Source: CAYMEK01 sp964389305 (GTDB taxonomy: Bacteria; Spirochaetota; Spirochaetia; SZUA-6; DRHE01). From it: DNA of 64,000 nt. The notes below the pieces were generated by a model. The model made no database searches. It was given only the letters and a program-made list of their open reading frames with translations, and was not told where the DNA came from. Both the position numbers and the translations under genes were made by a program. Within the stretch, counting starts at the first letter, position 1. Each line of letters starts with the position of its first letter. Below are positions 8,151 to 16,013 of the stretch, piece after piece. The stretch lies in NCBI GenBank assembly GCA_964389305.1, contig CAYMEK010000001.1, positions 62,001 to 126,000 of the forward strand, read 5' to 3'.

Positions 8151-9212
8151 ATGAGCGAATACCTGATATGCGGAATCCAGCAAGTCGGCGTGGGAGTGCC
8201 GGATCTGGACAATGCGTTTCGCTGGTATCGCCGGAGCTTCGGCACCGACATTCGCGTGTTCGAGGACGACGGCGAAGCCGCTCTTATGCTTGCCTACACC
8301 GGCGAAAAACCACGGCCCCGGCGCGCGCTTCTGGCGGCAAACCTGCAGGGCGGCGGCGGGCTGGAAATCTGGCAGTCCAAGGGACGTCCGACCGAGCCCC
8401 CCGACTTCCAGGTTCGGCTCGGAGACCTGGGAATCCTGGCAGTCCGCATCAAGTCGAGGGAAATCGATAAAGCCTACGGTCACCTGAGTGCCCGAAATGC
8501 AGATATAGTGGGCGAGGTGACAGCGGATCCGGGCGGGGATAGGCAATTCTTTCTCAAGGATCCGTACGGACTGGTGTTCCAGGTGGTGGAAGCCGACGGT
8601 TGGTTTTCCAGGGGAAAACACCCGACCGGGGGGGTAGCCGGCTGCCTGATCGGCACCTCGGACGTTCAGAAAGCCTGCCGCCTGTATGCCGATATTCTGG
8701 GCTACGACCGGGTTATATACGACGAACAGGGGGTATTCGAAGATCTGCGCCCCTTGCCCGGCGGAGACGGCAGGTTCCGCCGCCTGCTGCTGGGCCACAG
8801 CGAAAAACGCCAAGGGGCTTTCAGCCCGCTGCTCGGTCCCACGCGCATCGAGCTGATTCAGACCATCGACCGCCGGCCCAGGCAGATATTTGCCGGCCGC
8901 CAATGGGGAGACCTGGGCTTCATTCATCTGTGCTTCGATGTACGCGGCATGGAGGGACTGAAAGAGCGCTGTGCGCGGGCGGGATTTCCCTTCACCGTGG
9001 ACAGTGCGGGCGGCTTCGACATGGGGGACGCCTCGGGGCGCTTTTGCTACACCGAAGATCCGGACGGAGCGCTCGTTGAGTTTGTGGAGAGCTATAAGCT
9101 GGTGATCATGAAAAAATGGGGATGGTATCTCGACCTCACCAGACGGAGATCCGAGAAAGCCCTCCCGAGGTGGATGCTGAGAGCTCTGGCCTTCAACAGG
9201 GTGAAGGACTAA
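8151..9212 (+). CDS. Two-domain VOC (glyoxalase/dioxygenase fold) protein
   Basis: 353 residues with two vicinal-oxygen-chelate modules, about residues 5-140 (ICGIQQVGVGVPDLDNAFRWYRRSFG ... DPYGLVFQVVE) and 155-300 (AGCLIGTSDVQKACRLYADILGYD ... FCYTEDPDGALVEFVESYK). Such tandem modules occur in glyoxalase I-like enzymes, methylmalonyl-CoA epimerases and extradiol dioxygenases. The first module lacks an obvious His at the usual first metal position (QQVGVGV). The second keeps a Glu in the DPDGALVEFVE motif and a His in FIHLCFDV. The enzyme activity cannot be told. It is transcribed divergently from the trp operon and converges on the APS reductase gene, 8 bases apart. A basic tail of about 40 residues follows the second domain. 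Confidence 0.85.
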   Translation: MSEYLICGIQQVGVGVPDLDNAFRWYRRSFGTDIRVFEDDGEAALMLAYTGEKPRPRRALLAANLQGGGGLEIWQSKGRPTEPPDFQVRLGDLGILAVRIKSREIDKAYGHLSARNADIVGEVTADPGGDRQFFLKDPYGLVFQVVEADGWFSRGKHPTGGVAGCLIGTSDVQKACRLYADILGYDRVIYDEQGVFEDLRPLPGGDGRFRRLLLGHSEKRQGAFSPLLGPTRIELIQTIDRRPRQIFAGRQWGDLGFIHLCFDVRGMEGLKERCARAGFPFTVDSAGGFDMGDASGRFCYTEDPDGALVEFVESYKLVIMKKWGWYLDLTRRRSEKALPRWMLRALAFNRVKD

Positions 9213-9220
9213 AAAGAGCT

Positions 9221-9934
9221 TTAGCCCGGCCGGCCGGTCAGGGGCCGGGTGTGGATACCACACTCACCGCCGCACTTGCTCGTTCCCACCCAGCGGCCCG
9301 CCCGCTCGTTGTCATCCGTGGATATCTTGGTACAGGGAGCGCAGCCCAACGAGCGGTATCCTTTTTTGTACAAAGGATTAACCTCCACCCCGTTCAAGGC
9401 CAGATACTGCCATACTTCCCGCTCTTTCCAAGGCAGAATCGGATTGAGCTTGATCAACCCCCGATCTCTTTCCTCCACCTCCTCGTAGTCGGTGCGGGTA
9501 CGCCCTTCGGTCGAGCGAAGCCCGGTGACCCAGCAACGGACTCGCATTTCTTCTATGGCCCACCTGGTCGGCTTCACCTTGAGCAGCTCGCAGCACAGAT
9601 CGGGATCGGTCTTGTACAGCTCCTCCGGGATCTGCTCATCGTTCCTGTAGACTTGCAGCTCCGGGTAGGCGGCGACCTGTCGCTTCATGAACTCAACGGT
9701 CTCCTTCGGCTTGAAGCGCGTAGTAACGATGAAGCCACGGATGTCCGGGCTGACCTGTTTGGCCAGATGCCAGACGGTAACGGAGTCTTTTCCCAGGCTG
9801 TTGGCTACGACCAGGGAGCTGCCAAACTCCCGGTAAGCATTTTCGATGAGTGCCAGGGAACGCTCGACTTTCTCATTAAAGGTCAGGTTTTCTACCAGAT
9901 AGGCTACAGGGCTTTTTTCAGCTGTGGAGATCAC
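9221..9934 (-). CDS. cysH: Phosphoadenylyl/adenylyl-sulfate reductase, [4Fe-4S] type
   Basis: 237 residues from a GTG at 9934. It reduces APS or PAPS to sulfite with thioredoxin. The frame is open to 10048, but a consensus promoter (9996-10024) lies inside that extension, and AAAGGAG sits 9 bases before the GTG, so the GTG start is preferred. The length then matches the family. Motifs are VANSLGKDSVTVWHL (PP-loop), DLCCELLKVKP and LGCAPCT (four cysteines, the cluster of APS-type reductases), ERAGRW, and the C-terminal catalytic cysteine in ECGIH. No other sulfate-assimilation gene is nearby. The divergent neighbour is cysteate synthase, which consumes sulfite, so supply of sulfite to that enzyme is the likely role. 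Confidence 0.93.
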   Translation of the reverse strand: MISTAEKSPVAYLVENLTFNEKVERSLALIENAYREFGSSLVVANSLGKDSVTVWHLAKQVSPDIRGFIVTTRFKPKETVEFMKRQVAAYPELQVYRNDEQIPEELYKTDPDLCCELLKVKPTRWAIEEMRVRCWVTGLRSTEGRTRTDYEEVEERDRGLIKLNPILPWKEREVWQYLALNGVEVNPLYKKGYRSLGCAPCTKISTDDNERAGRWVGTSKCGGECGIHTRPLTGRPG

Positions 9935-9995
9935 TGCTTCAAGCTCCTTTCTCTCATCGTCTTTTAAAGAACAACGGGATACTTCTGCTAAACCA

Positions 9996-10024
9996 GTATT
10001 AAGACGGGATGACGATGCTGTCAA
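9996..10024 (-). promoter_or_regulatory. Promoter of cysH
   Basis: Minus-strand TTGACA (10024-10019), spacer of 17 and TAATAC (10001-9996). The -35 is perfect consensus. It sets the cysH transcript start near 9989 and rules out the upstream ATG at 10048. Confidence 0.75.
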
Positions 10025-10143
10025 CCGCTGCGGTACCGGAATATACAAATAAATTCAAAAAAATATGAATAATTGAATATTTAATTCTAATATTCAATAA
10101 TCAATTGAAATTCCACTTTTCTTTTTTGAAGTTCTTTGTTAGA

Positions 10144-10164
10144 CTGATACATCGCTTGTATCAG
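10144..10164. promoter_or_regulatory. Palindrome upstream of cysteate synthase, possible operator
   Basis: CTGATAC and GTATCAG, seven bases each, form a perfect inverted repeat around a 7-base spacer, 37 bases before the cysteate synthase ATG. Size and symmetry suit a TetR-family operator, and a TetR gene lies 2.6 kb downstream. The link to that regulator is inferred. A short mRNA hairpin is the alternative. Surrounding -35/-10 candidates are weak. Confidence 0.45.
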
Positions 10165-10200
10165 GGATCGTCCTGGGAAGACGAGAGAAAGGGGCAGATG

Positions 10201-11505
10201 ATGAGAAGCGAACACTATCATCTTACCTGCGTAGGATGCGGAAAGACATACAGGGATTCGGAGGAACATTTTCTCCTCCAGTGTGAGGCCGATCACGGAC
10301 CCTCATTGCTGCGTAGCGGCTATGAGGCCAAGCAATTTACGATTCGCAGGGAACACCCGGGATTGTTTCGCTACGGCGACTGGCTGCCCATACGCCGGTT
10401 CTTCGATACCGAAGTAAAAACTGCTGTTTTCCGCAGCACGCGGCTGGCGGAGCGGCTGGGTCTGGAGAACCTGTGGCTGGCCTTCAACGGCTACTGGCCT
10501 GAGCGAGGTGCGTTCATGGAGACCTGCAGCTTCAAGGAGCTGGAGGCCCTGCCCGTGTGCGCCCGCGTTCCCGACGGGATAGACAAGACCCTGGTGGTAT
10601 CCTCGGCAGGAAACACGGGCAGGGCCTTTCTACAGACCTTCTCCCGCTGCGCCGTCCCGGCCCTGGTGGTGGTTCCGGAGTTCGCACTGCCCGACATGTG
10701 GCTGACCGTCGAACGTCACCCCGACGTGAAGCTGGCCGTTCTAAAAGGCGACTGGGACTACTTCGACGCCATCCAGCTAGCCCAGCGTATCTGCTCCTTG
10801 GATGCTTACTTTCCCGAAGGAGGGGCGAAAAACATTGCCCGCCGGGACGGAATGGGGACCGTGGTTCTGGCGGCGGTGGAACAGATCGGCAGGATCCCGG
10901 ATCACTACTTCCAGTCGGTGGGTAGCGGAACCGGCGCTGTGGCTGCCTGGGAGATGAGCGTGCGGCTGCGGGAAGACGGGCGCTACGGCCGGCACAAGAT
11001 GAGGCTGCATCTGGTGCAGAACGAGCCCTTCGCCGTGATGAGCGATGCCTGGAACGCCGGCCGTCGGGAGCTGGAGCCTTTGGAGGAGCGCAGCGCCAAG
11101 CAGCGCATCGCCCGGCTTTACTCGCCGATGCTCAGCAACCGCAAGCCTCCCTATTCGATCGCCGGGGGCGTATTCGACGCCCTGAGTGAGTCGGAGGGCC
11201 GGATGTACGCGGTAGCCGGCGAGGAAGCCCTGCTGGCAGGCTGGCTGTTCGAAACCCTCGAGGGTTGCGATCTGGACCCGGCCGCCGAGGTCGCTCTGGC
11301 CGGTCTGGTTCGGGCGATACGCCAGGGAAAGATCTGTAGATCGGAGGTGGTGCTGCTCAATCTAACCGGGGGAGGGAAGAGCCGTCTGGGGCTGGAACGG
11401 AAGGTGAGCCGGGTGGAGCCGGATTTCGTTTTCACCTGCAAGGATCCGGGCCCCCGGCAACTGGAGAAAACGCTGGCAGCCAGTCCGGCAAAGATGCCTG
11501 CCTGA
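10201..11505 (+). CDS. Cysteate synthase
   Basis: 434 residues of a threonine-synthase-like PLP enzyme. The family converts O-phosphoserine plus sulfite to L-cysteate. It is known from coenzyme M synthesis in Methanosarcinales and from bacterial sulfonolipid makers. The start is ATG 10201 after GGGG at 6-base spacing (an ATG at 10198 is adjacent), and homology begins at once with a Cys-rich segment (HLTCVGCGKTY). Typical signatures are AKQFTIRREHPGLFRYGDWLP, FNGYWPERGA, PLP lysine 112 in ETCSFKELEA, VVSSAGNTGRAF, PEGGAKNIARRDGMGTV and SVGSGTGAVAAWE. These are the motifs that set cysteate synthase apart from threonine synthase. The alpha-oxoamine synthase follows 22 bases downstream, and the divergent cysH makes the sulfite. 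Confidence 0.9.
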   Translation: MRSEHYHLTCVGCGKTYRDSEEHFLLQCEADHGPSLLRSGYEAKQFTIRREHPGLFRYGDWLPIRRFFDTEVKTAVFRSTRLAERLGLENLWLAFNGYWPERGAFMETCSFKELEALPVCARVPDGIDKTLVVSSAGNTGRAFLQTFSRCAVPALVVVPEFALPDMWLTVERHPDVKLAVLKGDWDYFDAIQLAQRICSLDAYFPEGGAKNIARRDGMGTVVLAAVEQIGRIPDHYFQSVGSGTGAVAAWEMSVRLREDGRYGRHKMRLHLVQNEPFAVMSDAWNAGRRELEPLEERSAKQRIARLYSPMLSNRKPPYSIAGGVFDALSESEGRMYAVAGEEALLAGWLFETLEGCDLDPAAEVALAGLVRAIRQGKICRSEVVLLNLTGGGKSRLGLERKVSRVEPDFVFTCKDPGPRQLEKTLAASPAKMPA

Positions 11506-11527
11506 ACGTTCTTTCAAGGAGACTCCG

Positions 11528-12772
11528 GTGACAGATCTATTTGACAAGTGTCGCGGGGATGGAGGATATTTCGGTTTCTTCAGAGCCCGTGATGACATGT
11601 ACTTTTCCCGTCCGGTTCTGGACGGGGTGCCCGGGCCGCGCATGGTGTTCGACGGCCGGGAAGTGGTCATGTGGGCCATCAACAACTATCTGGGCCTGGC
11701 CGGCAACGAAGAGGTCAGGCAGGCTGCCCGCAGATCGCTGGAAAGCTGGGGCACCTTCACCCCCATGGGTTCGCGCATGCTGACCGGAAACACCCACAGG
11801 CATATCGAGCTGGAGAAAAAGCTGGCCGCTTTTTTACAGAAGCCGGCGGCGGCCCTGTTCAACTACGGCTACCTCGGTGTGATCGGCACCATCAGCGCCC
11901 TTACGGGGCCCGATGACGTGGTGGTCATGGACCGGTTGAGCCATGCCAGCATCGTGGATGGGACGATCCTGGCTTCCGCCGGCCGGCGCTTCCGGCCTTT
12001 CAAGCACAATGATCTCGATCACCTGGAACACCACCTGCGGGCTGCCAATCGCGACCGCAAGGGGGGAATCCTGATCGTTATCGAAGGAGTCTACGGGATG
12101 CGCGGAGACCTCGCAGACTTGAAGGGCATCTGCGAGCTCAAGGACCGCTATCAGGCCAGGCTGTTCGTCGACGATGCCCACGGTTTCGGCGTCATGGGGG
12201 AAAACGGTCGGGGTACGGGCGAGCACTTCGGAGTGCAGGACCGCATCGACCTGTATTTCGGTACCTTCGCCAAGGCTTTCGCCGCTATCGGCGGGGTCAC
12301 CGCCGGTGAGGAAGAGGTGATACGCTACGTGAAGTACAACGCCCGCACCAATGTGTTCGCCAAGAGCTTGCCGATGATCTACGTCGACACCCTCGAGGCC
12401 ACTCTCGAGCTTATCGTTACCCGCCCCCAGCTACGGGAACGAATGTGGCAGGTCGCCCGCAGCCTGCAGAAGGGACTGACCGCACTGGGCTACGACATCG
12501 GGGACACCAGCTCCCCGATCACCCCCGTCTATGTTCCGGCCGGCAGTCAAGAGACGGCCATGTCCATGATCAGGATGCTGCGGGACGACTACGGGGTCTT
12601 CGTTTCCGGAGTCACCTACCCGGTGGTACCACGGGAGGTGATAATGTTCCGCATGATTCCGACCGCTTCCCACTCCGAAGAAGACGTGGCTGTTACGATC
12701 GAGGCTTTCAAAAAGATGCGGGACAGGCTCAAGCTCGATCTCTCTGAGAAGCCGTCGCTGAGAAACCGATAG
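11528..12772 (+). CDS. Alpha-oxoamine synthase, predicted cysteate C-fatty acyltransferase
   Basis: 414 residues, class II aminotransferase fold, family of serine palmitoyltransferase, KBL and BioF. The GTG start at 11528 follows AAGGAG by 7 bases. Key features are NNYLGL, the substrate-loop His in SHASIVDG (His139), VDDAHGFGVMG (Asp205-Asp206, His208) and the PLP lysine 239 in GTFAKAFAAIGG. Sequence alone cannot separate serine, glycine, alanine or cysteate users. Its position 22 bases behind cysteate synthase makes cysteate the likely amino acid, and decarboxylative condensation with a fatty acyl-CoA or acyl-ACP would give 3-ketocapnine. Enzymes of this kind make capnine in gliding Bacteroidota. 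An acyl carrier protein is not visible nearby. Confidence 0.85.
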   Translation: MTDLFDKCRGDGGYFGFFRARDDMYFSRPVLDGVPGPRMVFDGREVVMWAINNYLGLAGNEEVRQAARRSLESWGTFTPMGSRMLTGNTHRHIELEKKLAAFLQKPAAALFNYGYLGVIGTISALTGPDDVVVMDRLSHASIVDGTILASAGRRFRPFKHNDLDHLEHHLRAANRDRKGGILIVIEGVYGMRGDLADLKGICELKDRYQARLFVDDAHGFGVMGENGRGTGEHFGVQDRIDLYFGTFAKAFAAIGGVTAGEEEVIRYVKYNARTNVFAKSLPMIYVDTLEATLELIVTRPQLRERMWQVARSLQKGLTALGYDIGDTSSPITPVYVPAGSQETAMSMIRMLRDDYGVFVSGVTYPVVPREVIMFRMIPTASHSEEDVAVTIEAFKKMRDRLKLDLSEKPSLRNR

Positions 12773-12793
12773 AAGCACGGCTCAACAGACCCT

Positions 12794-13426
12794 TCAGGTG
12801 CTGCGCTTGGAGATCCTGCGCCGGTCGCGCAACGCTCCGGCTCCCCTCAAGCGCATCCTGCGCTTCAAGCCCCGTTCCAGGAGGACCAGGATATCGTTCA
12901 TCAGATCCTCTATCCTGTCGGACTGCAGGTTCATGAGAATCGCGTCATAGATCGCCAGCACCATCTTGCAGGGGTCGTTGTACAGGCGGGAGCGAAACAA
13001 CCCCTTGCGGCTGCCCTCCCGGATTATGTCGGCTATGACCCGTTCCACGTGGGAGCGCAGGGTGTTCTCCCTGTCCAGACGGTCCTGCTGCCCCGGGTAG
13101 ATGTATTTCTTATCACCGGTAAGAATCCCCAGCAGGATCGGATTGTGCCTGATCCCCAAGGTTGTGAAGCGGTACAGGGCTTTCATCTTGTTCAGGGGGG
13201 AGCTGAAACCCGCTACCAGGCGATCTACCGAGTGTATTCCCTGTTCTTCGAGATTGTCCAGGATCTCTTCGTAGAAGGCTTCCTTGCTCTGGAAGTAGGT
13301 ATAGAAGCTCCCCGTGCCGACTCCGGCCTCTCTGGTGATGTCTTCGATATTGACATCCTTGTAGCCGTAGCGGCTGAAAAGCTGCTCCCCGACTTTCAGA
13401 AATAGTTTTCGCTTGTCTGAAGCCAT
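12794..13426 (-). CDS. TetR/AcrR family transcriptional regulator
   Basis: 210 residues. Residues 5-50 are a TetR helix-turn-helix (RKLFLKVGEQLFSRYGYKDVNIEDITREAGVGTGSFYTYFQSKEAFYEEIL). The rest is an all-helical ligand domain without a recognisable subtype, and the tail is very basic. It is co-transcribed with the upstream reductase-like gene (3-base gap) and converges on the oxoamine synthase. Regulators of this shape often sense acyl-CoA or lipids, which would fit a neighbouring sulfonolipid module, but this is context only. Confidence 0.92.
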   Translation of the reverse strand: MASDKRKLFLKVGEQLFSRYGYKDVNIEDITREAGVGTGSFYTYFQSKEAFYEEILDNLEEQGIHSVDRLVAGFSSPLNKMKALYRFTTLGIRHNPILLGILTGDKKYIYPGQQDRLDRENTLRSHVERVIADIIREGSRKGLFRSRLYNDPCKMVLAIYDAILMNLQSDRIEDLMNDILVLLERGLKRRMRLRGAGALRDRRRISKRST

Positions 13427-13429
13427 GGC

Positions 13430-14476
13430 CTATCCGTAGCAGCTCCTTTGCTGATTTTCGATCTCGTCGAACGCATCGAGATTGTCAGGACGAGGATCCC
13501 TCTTGCCCTCTTCCATCTCGCCGGCCAGCTTTACCGCCAGGCGGTTATAGGGCACGGGCACGGCGGCCTTTTCGGCCAGCGCCACCAGCTTGCCGTTGAT
13601 GAAGTCGATCTCCGTCTTGCGGCCGCGCTTGAGCGAATCGAGCATTCCGGATTCTGTCCGGCGGTGTTTGAAGCCGATAACCCGTATCAGCAGATGTTTC
13701 AAAACCGCGGGGTAGCCGTGTTCGGAGAGAAGCCGCTCGATGTCCAGTCCGCCCCCCAGCGGCTCCAGGGTTACGCCCTCAGCCCGGGCTGCAGCCAGTA
13801 GCTCGCCGCCGATAGCCAGCATGAGCCGGCGGATCCGGCTGCTGGCCGCCAGGGAGCCGAATCGCAGGCCGGTGAGAAGGCCCATGGTGGTAAAGGTCGA
13901 GGTAATGGCCAGCTTGGACCAGAGCACGCCCTCGATGTTCGCCGATATGGTGACCGGGAAGATATGGGCAAGAAGCCTGGCGGCTTTTCGCAGCCGGGAT
14001 TGCCCGGATTCGGCCTGCAGGCTGCCGATGATGAACGGTCCGGTGGCCGTGATCCGGTACTCGCCAGGCTCTTGCATGGAAGCGCCCCAGAACACGCAGC
14101 CGGGGATCAGTCTTTCCCTGCCGAGCGCATCTGCCAGCTCCAAGGCGATCAGCCCGTTCTGGGTGGTGACCACGAAGCAGTCTTGCGACAGATACGGGAT
14201 AAGTTTTTGCGCCTCATCGACCAGTCCGTTGCTCTTGGTGGCCAGAATGAGGGCGTCGAAGGGCGTACCGCCCGCGGTTCGGTCCGGATGTGCCACGATC
14301 TCTACGGGCAGGGAGCGCCTCCGCCTGTCGTCGGCGAGAACCAGACCGCGGGCTTTTACCGCTTCGGCGATGCCGGGATTGCGGTTGATCACGGTGAGGC
14401 TGATTCCGGGTCGAGCGGCCAGACGGGCGGCCATAACGCCGCCCAATGCGCCGCAGCCCAGGATCGCTACCTTCAT
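13430..14476 (-). CDS. Ketopantoate reductase (PanE/ApbA) family protein
   Basis: 348 residues. The N-terminal Rossmann domain begins MKVAILGCGALGGVMAARLA (NADPH-binding GxGxxG-like). The catalytic-type lysine appears in LILATKSNGL, and the C-terminal helical ApbA_C domain includes WSKLAITSTFTTMGLLTG and a GRKTEIDFINGK segment typical of the family. It is somewhat longer than PanE (about 300). Many members are not ketopantoate reductases, and no other pantothenate gene is here, so 2-oxoacid reductase is as far as I go. A consensus promoter ends 6 bases before the ATG and there is no Shine-Dalgarno sequence, suggesting a leaderless mRNA that also carries the TetR gene. Confidence 0.85.
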   Translation of the reverse strand: MKVAILGCGALGGVMAARLAARPGISLTVINRNPGIAEAVKARGLVLADDRRRRSLPVEIVAHPDRTAGGTPFDALILATKSNGLVDEAQKLIPYLSQDCFVVTTQNGLIALELADALGRERLIPGCVFWGASMQEPGEYRITATGPFIIGSLQAESGQSRLRKAARLLAHIFPVTISANIEGVLWSKLAITSTFTTMGLLTGLRFGSLAASSRIRRLMLAIGGELLAAARAEGVTLEPLGGGLDIERLLSEHGYPAVLKHLLIRVIGFKHRRTESGMLDSLKRGRKTEIDFINGKLVALAEKAAVPVPYNRLAVKLAGEMEEGKRDPRPDNLDAFDEIENQQRSCYG

Positions 14477-14482
14477 ACTAAA

Positions 14483-14511
14483 TGAATAGGTGGATCGCCC
14501 GCCGTTGTCAA
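14483..14511 (-). promoter_or_regulatory. Promoter of the ketopantoate-reductase-like gene, leaderless
   Basis: TTGACA (14511-14506), spacer 17, TATTCA (14488-14483) on the minus strand. Exactly 6 bases separate the -10 from the ATG at 14476, so the expected +1 is the A of the start codon. Confidence 0.75.
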
Positions 14512-14541
14512 GCGATCGCCGGGAAGCTCGGCTCGCAGCTT

Positions 14542-15966
14542 TTAGTAGCGGTAGTGCTCGGGCTTGAAGGGTCCTTCCACCGGTACTCCCAGGTATCCCG
14601 CCTGGTTGGGCCGCAGCCCCGTCAGCTTGACGCCGAGATGGTCCAGGTGCAGCCGGGCTACCTCCTCGTCGAGCCTCTTGGGAAGGATGTAGACTTTTTT
14701 CTCCAGCTCTTTAGCGGCCAGCTCCATCTGGGCCAGGCACTGGTTGGTGAAGCTGGCGCTCATCACGAAGCTGGGATGTCCATGGGCGCAGCCCAGGTTC
14801 ACCAGGCGCCCCTCGGCCAGAACGATAATGGAGCGGCCCGAGCGCAGGGTCCAGCGGTCCACCTGGCCCTTGATGTTCTGCCTCTTGCATTCGGGCGTGG
14901 AGGTGAGATAACGCATCTCGATCTCGCAGTCGAAATGCCCGATGTTGCACACGATCGCTCCGTCTTTCATCATCTCCATGTGCTCGCCCCGGATCACGTT
15001 GCAGCAACCGGTAGCGGTGACGAAGATGTCGGCGCTCGGAGCCAGCTCTTCCAGGGTCGAGACCACGAATCCTTCCATGGCCGCCTGCAGGGCGCAGATC
15101 GGATCGACCTCCGTAACCTGCACCTGGGCGCCGAAGCCGCGCATCGACTGGGCGCAGCCCTTGCCCACGTCGCCGTATCCGCAGATCACGACCTTCTTGC
15201 CCGCTACCATGATGTCGGTGGCCCGCTTTATGCCGTCGGCGAGAGACTCCCGGCAGCCGTAGAGGTTGTCGAACTTGGACTTGGTCACCGAGTCGTTGAC
15301 ATTGATGGCCGGGAACAGAAGCTCGCCCCTGTCCATCATCTGATAGAGCCTGTGCACTCCCGTGGTGGTCTCCTCGGACACGCCTCGAACCCCTTTGGCC
15401 ACCCGTCGCCAGTGCTCCGGATCGCGGGCGAGGCTGTCCCGCAGGCGGGTCATGATGATGGACATTTCCGGATCGTAGCCCTCCTTGTCGAGCAGGGCGG
15501 GATCTTCTTCCACCTTGGCGCCCTGGTGTACGAACAGGGTGGCATCCCCTCCGTCATCCACGATCAGCTCCGGACCGGAGCCGTCCGGCCAGGTCAGGGC
15601 CTGCTCTGTGCACCACCAGTACTCGGGCAGGCTCTCTGCCTTCCAGGCAAACAAGGCTGCAGAGCCCGCCTCGGCCACGGCCGCGGCCGCATGGTCCTGG
15701 GTGGAGAAGATGTTGCAGGAAGCCCAGCGGATATCCGCTCCCAGCTCTTTCAACGTTTCGATCAGCACCGCCGTCTGGACGGTCATGTGCAGGCTCCCCG
15801 TGACCCTGCGACCGGCCAGCGGCTTTTGGGGTCCGTACTTTTCCCTGATCGCCATCAGCCCCGGCATTTCCTTCTCCGCCAGGCCTATCTCCTTGCGACC
15901 CCATTCGGCCAGAGCGATGTCGGCGACCTTATATTTGAGTTTCAGATCCAGCGCCAAACTACTCAT
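14542..15966 (-). CDS. ahcY: Adenosylhomocysteinase
   Basis: 474 residues. It hydrolyses S-adenosylhomocysteine to adenosine and homocysteine using tightly bound NAD. Motifs include TGSLHMTVQTAVLIETL, CNIFSTQDHAAAA, DDGGDATLFVH, NVNDSVTKSKFDNLYGCRESL (catalytic Lys and Asp), VVICGYGDVGKGCA (NAD-binding), CNIGHFDCEI and the C-terminal GPFKPEHYRY. The length and the roughly 40-residue insert match the bacterial/eukaryotic long form. The GAGAGGAG box precedes the ATG by 7 bases. It follows the ArsR-methyltransferase regulator by 47 bases on the same strand, which is the known sahR-ahcY layout. Confidence 0.97.
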   Translation of the reverse strand: MSSLALDLKLKYKVADIALAEWGRKEIGLAEKEMPGLMAIREKYGPQKPLAGRRVTGSLHMTVQTAVLIETLKELGADIRWASCNIFSTQDHAAAAVAEAGSAALFAWKAESLPEYWWCTEQALTWPDGSGPELIVDDGGDATLFVHQGAKVEEDPALLDKEGYDPEMSIIMTRLRDSLARDPEHWRRVAKGVRGVSEETTTGVHRLYQMMDRGELLFPAINVNDSVTKSKFDNLYGCRESLADGIKRATDIMVAGKKVVICGYGDVGKGCAQSMRGFGAQVQVTEVDPICALQAAMEGFVVSTLEELAPSADIFVTATGCCNVIRGEHMEMMKDGAIVCNIGHFDCEIEMRYLTSTPECKRQNIKGQVDRWTLRSGRSIIVLAEGRLVNLGCAHGHPSFVMSASFTNQCLAQMELAAKELEKKVYILPKRLDEEVARLHLDHLGVKLTGLRPNQAGYLGVPVEGPFKPEHYRY

Positions 15967-16013
15967 ACCTATACTCCTCTCTTTTCACGTTGCCTTCGAT
16001 CCCGGCCAGCCCC

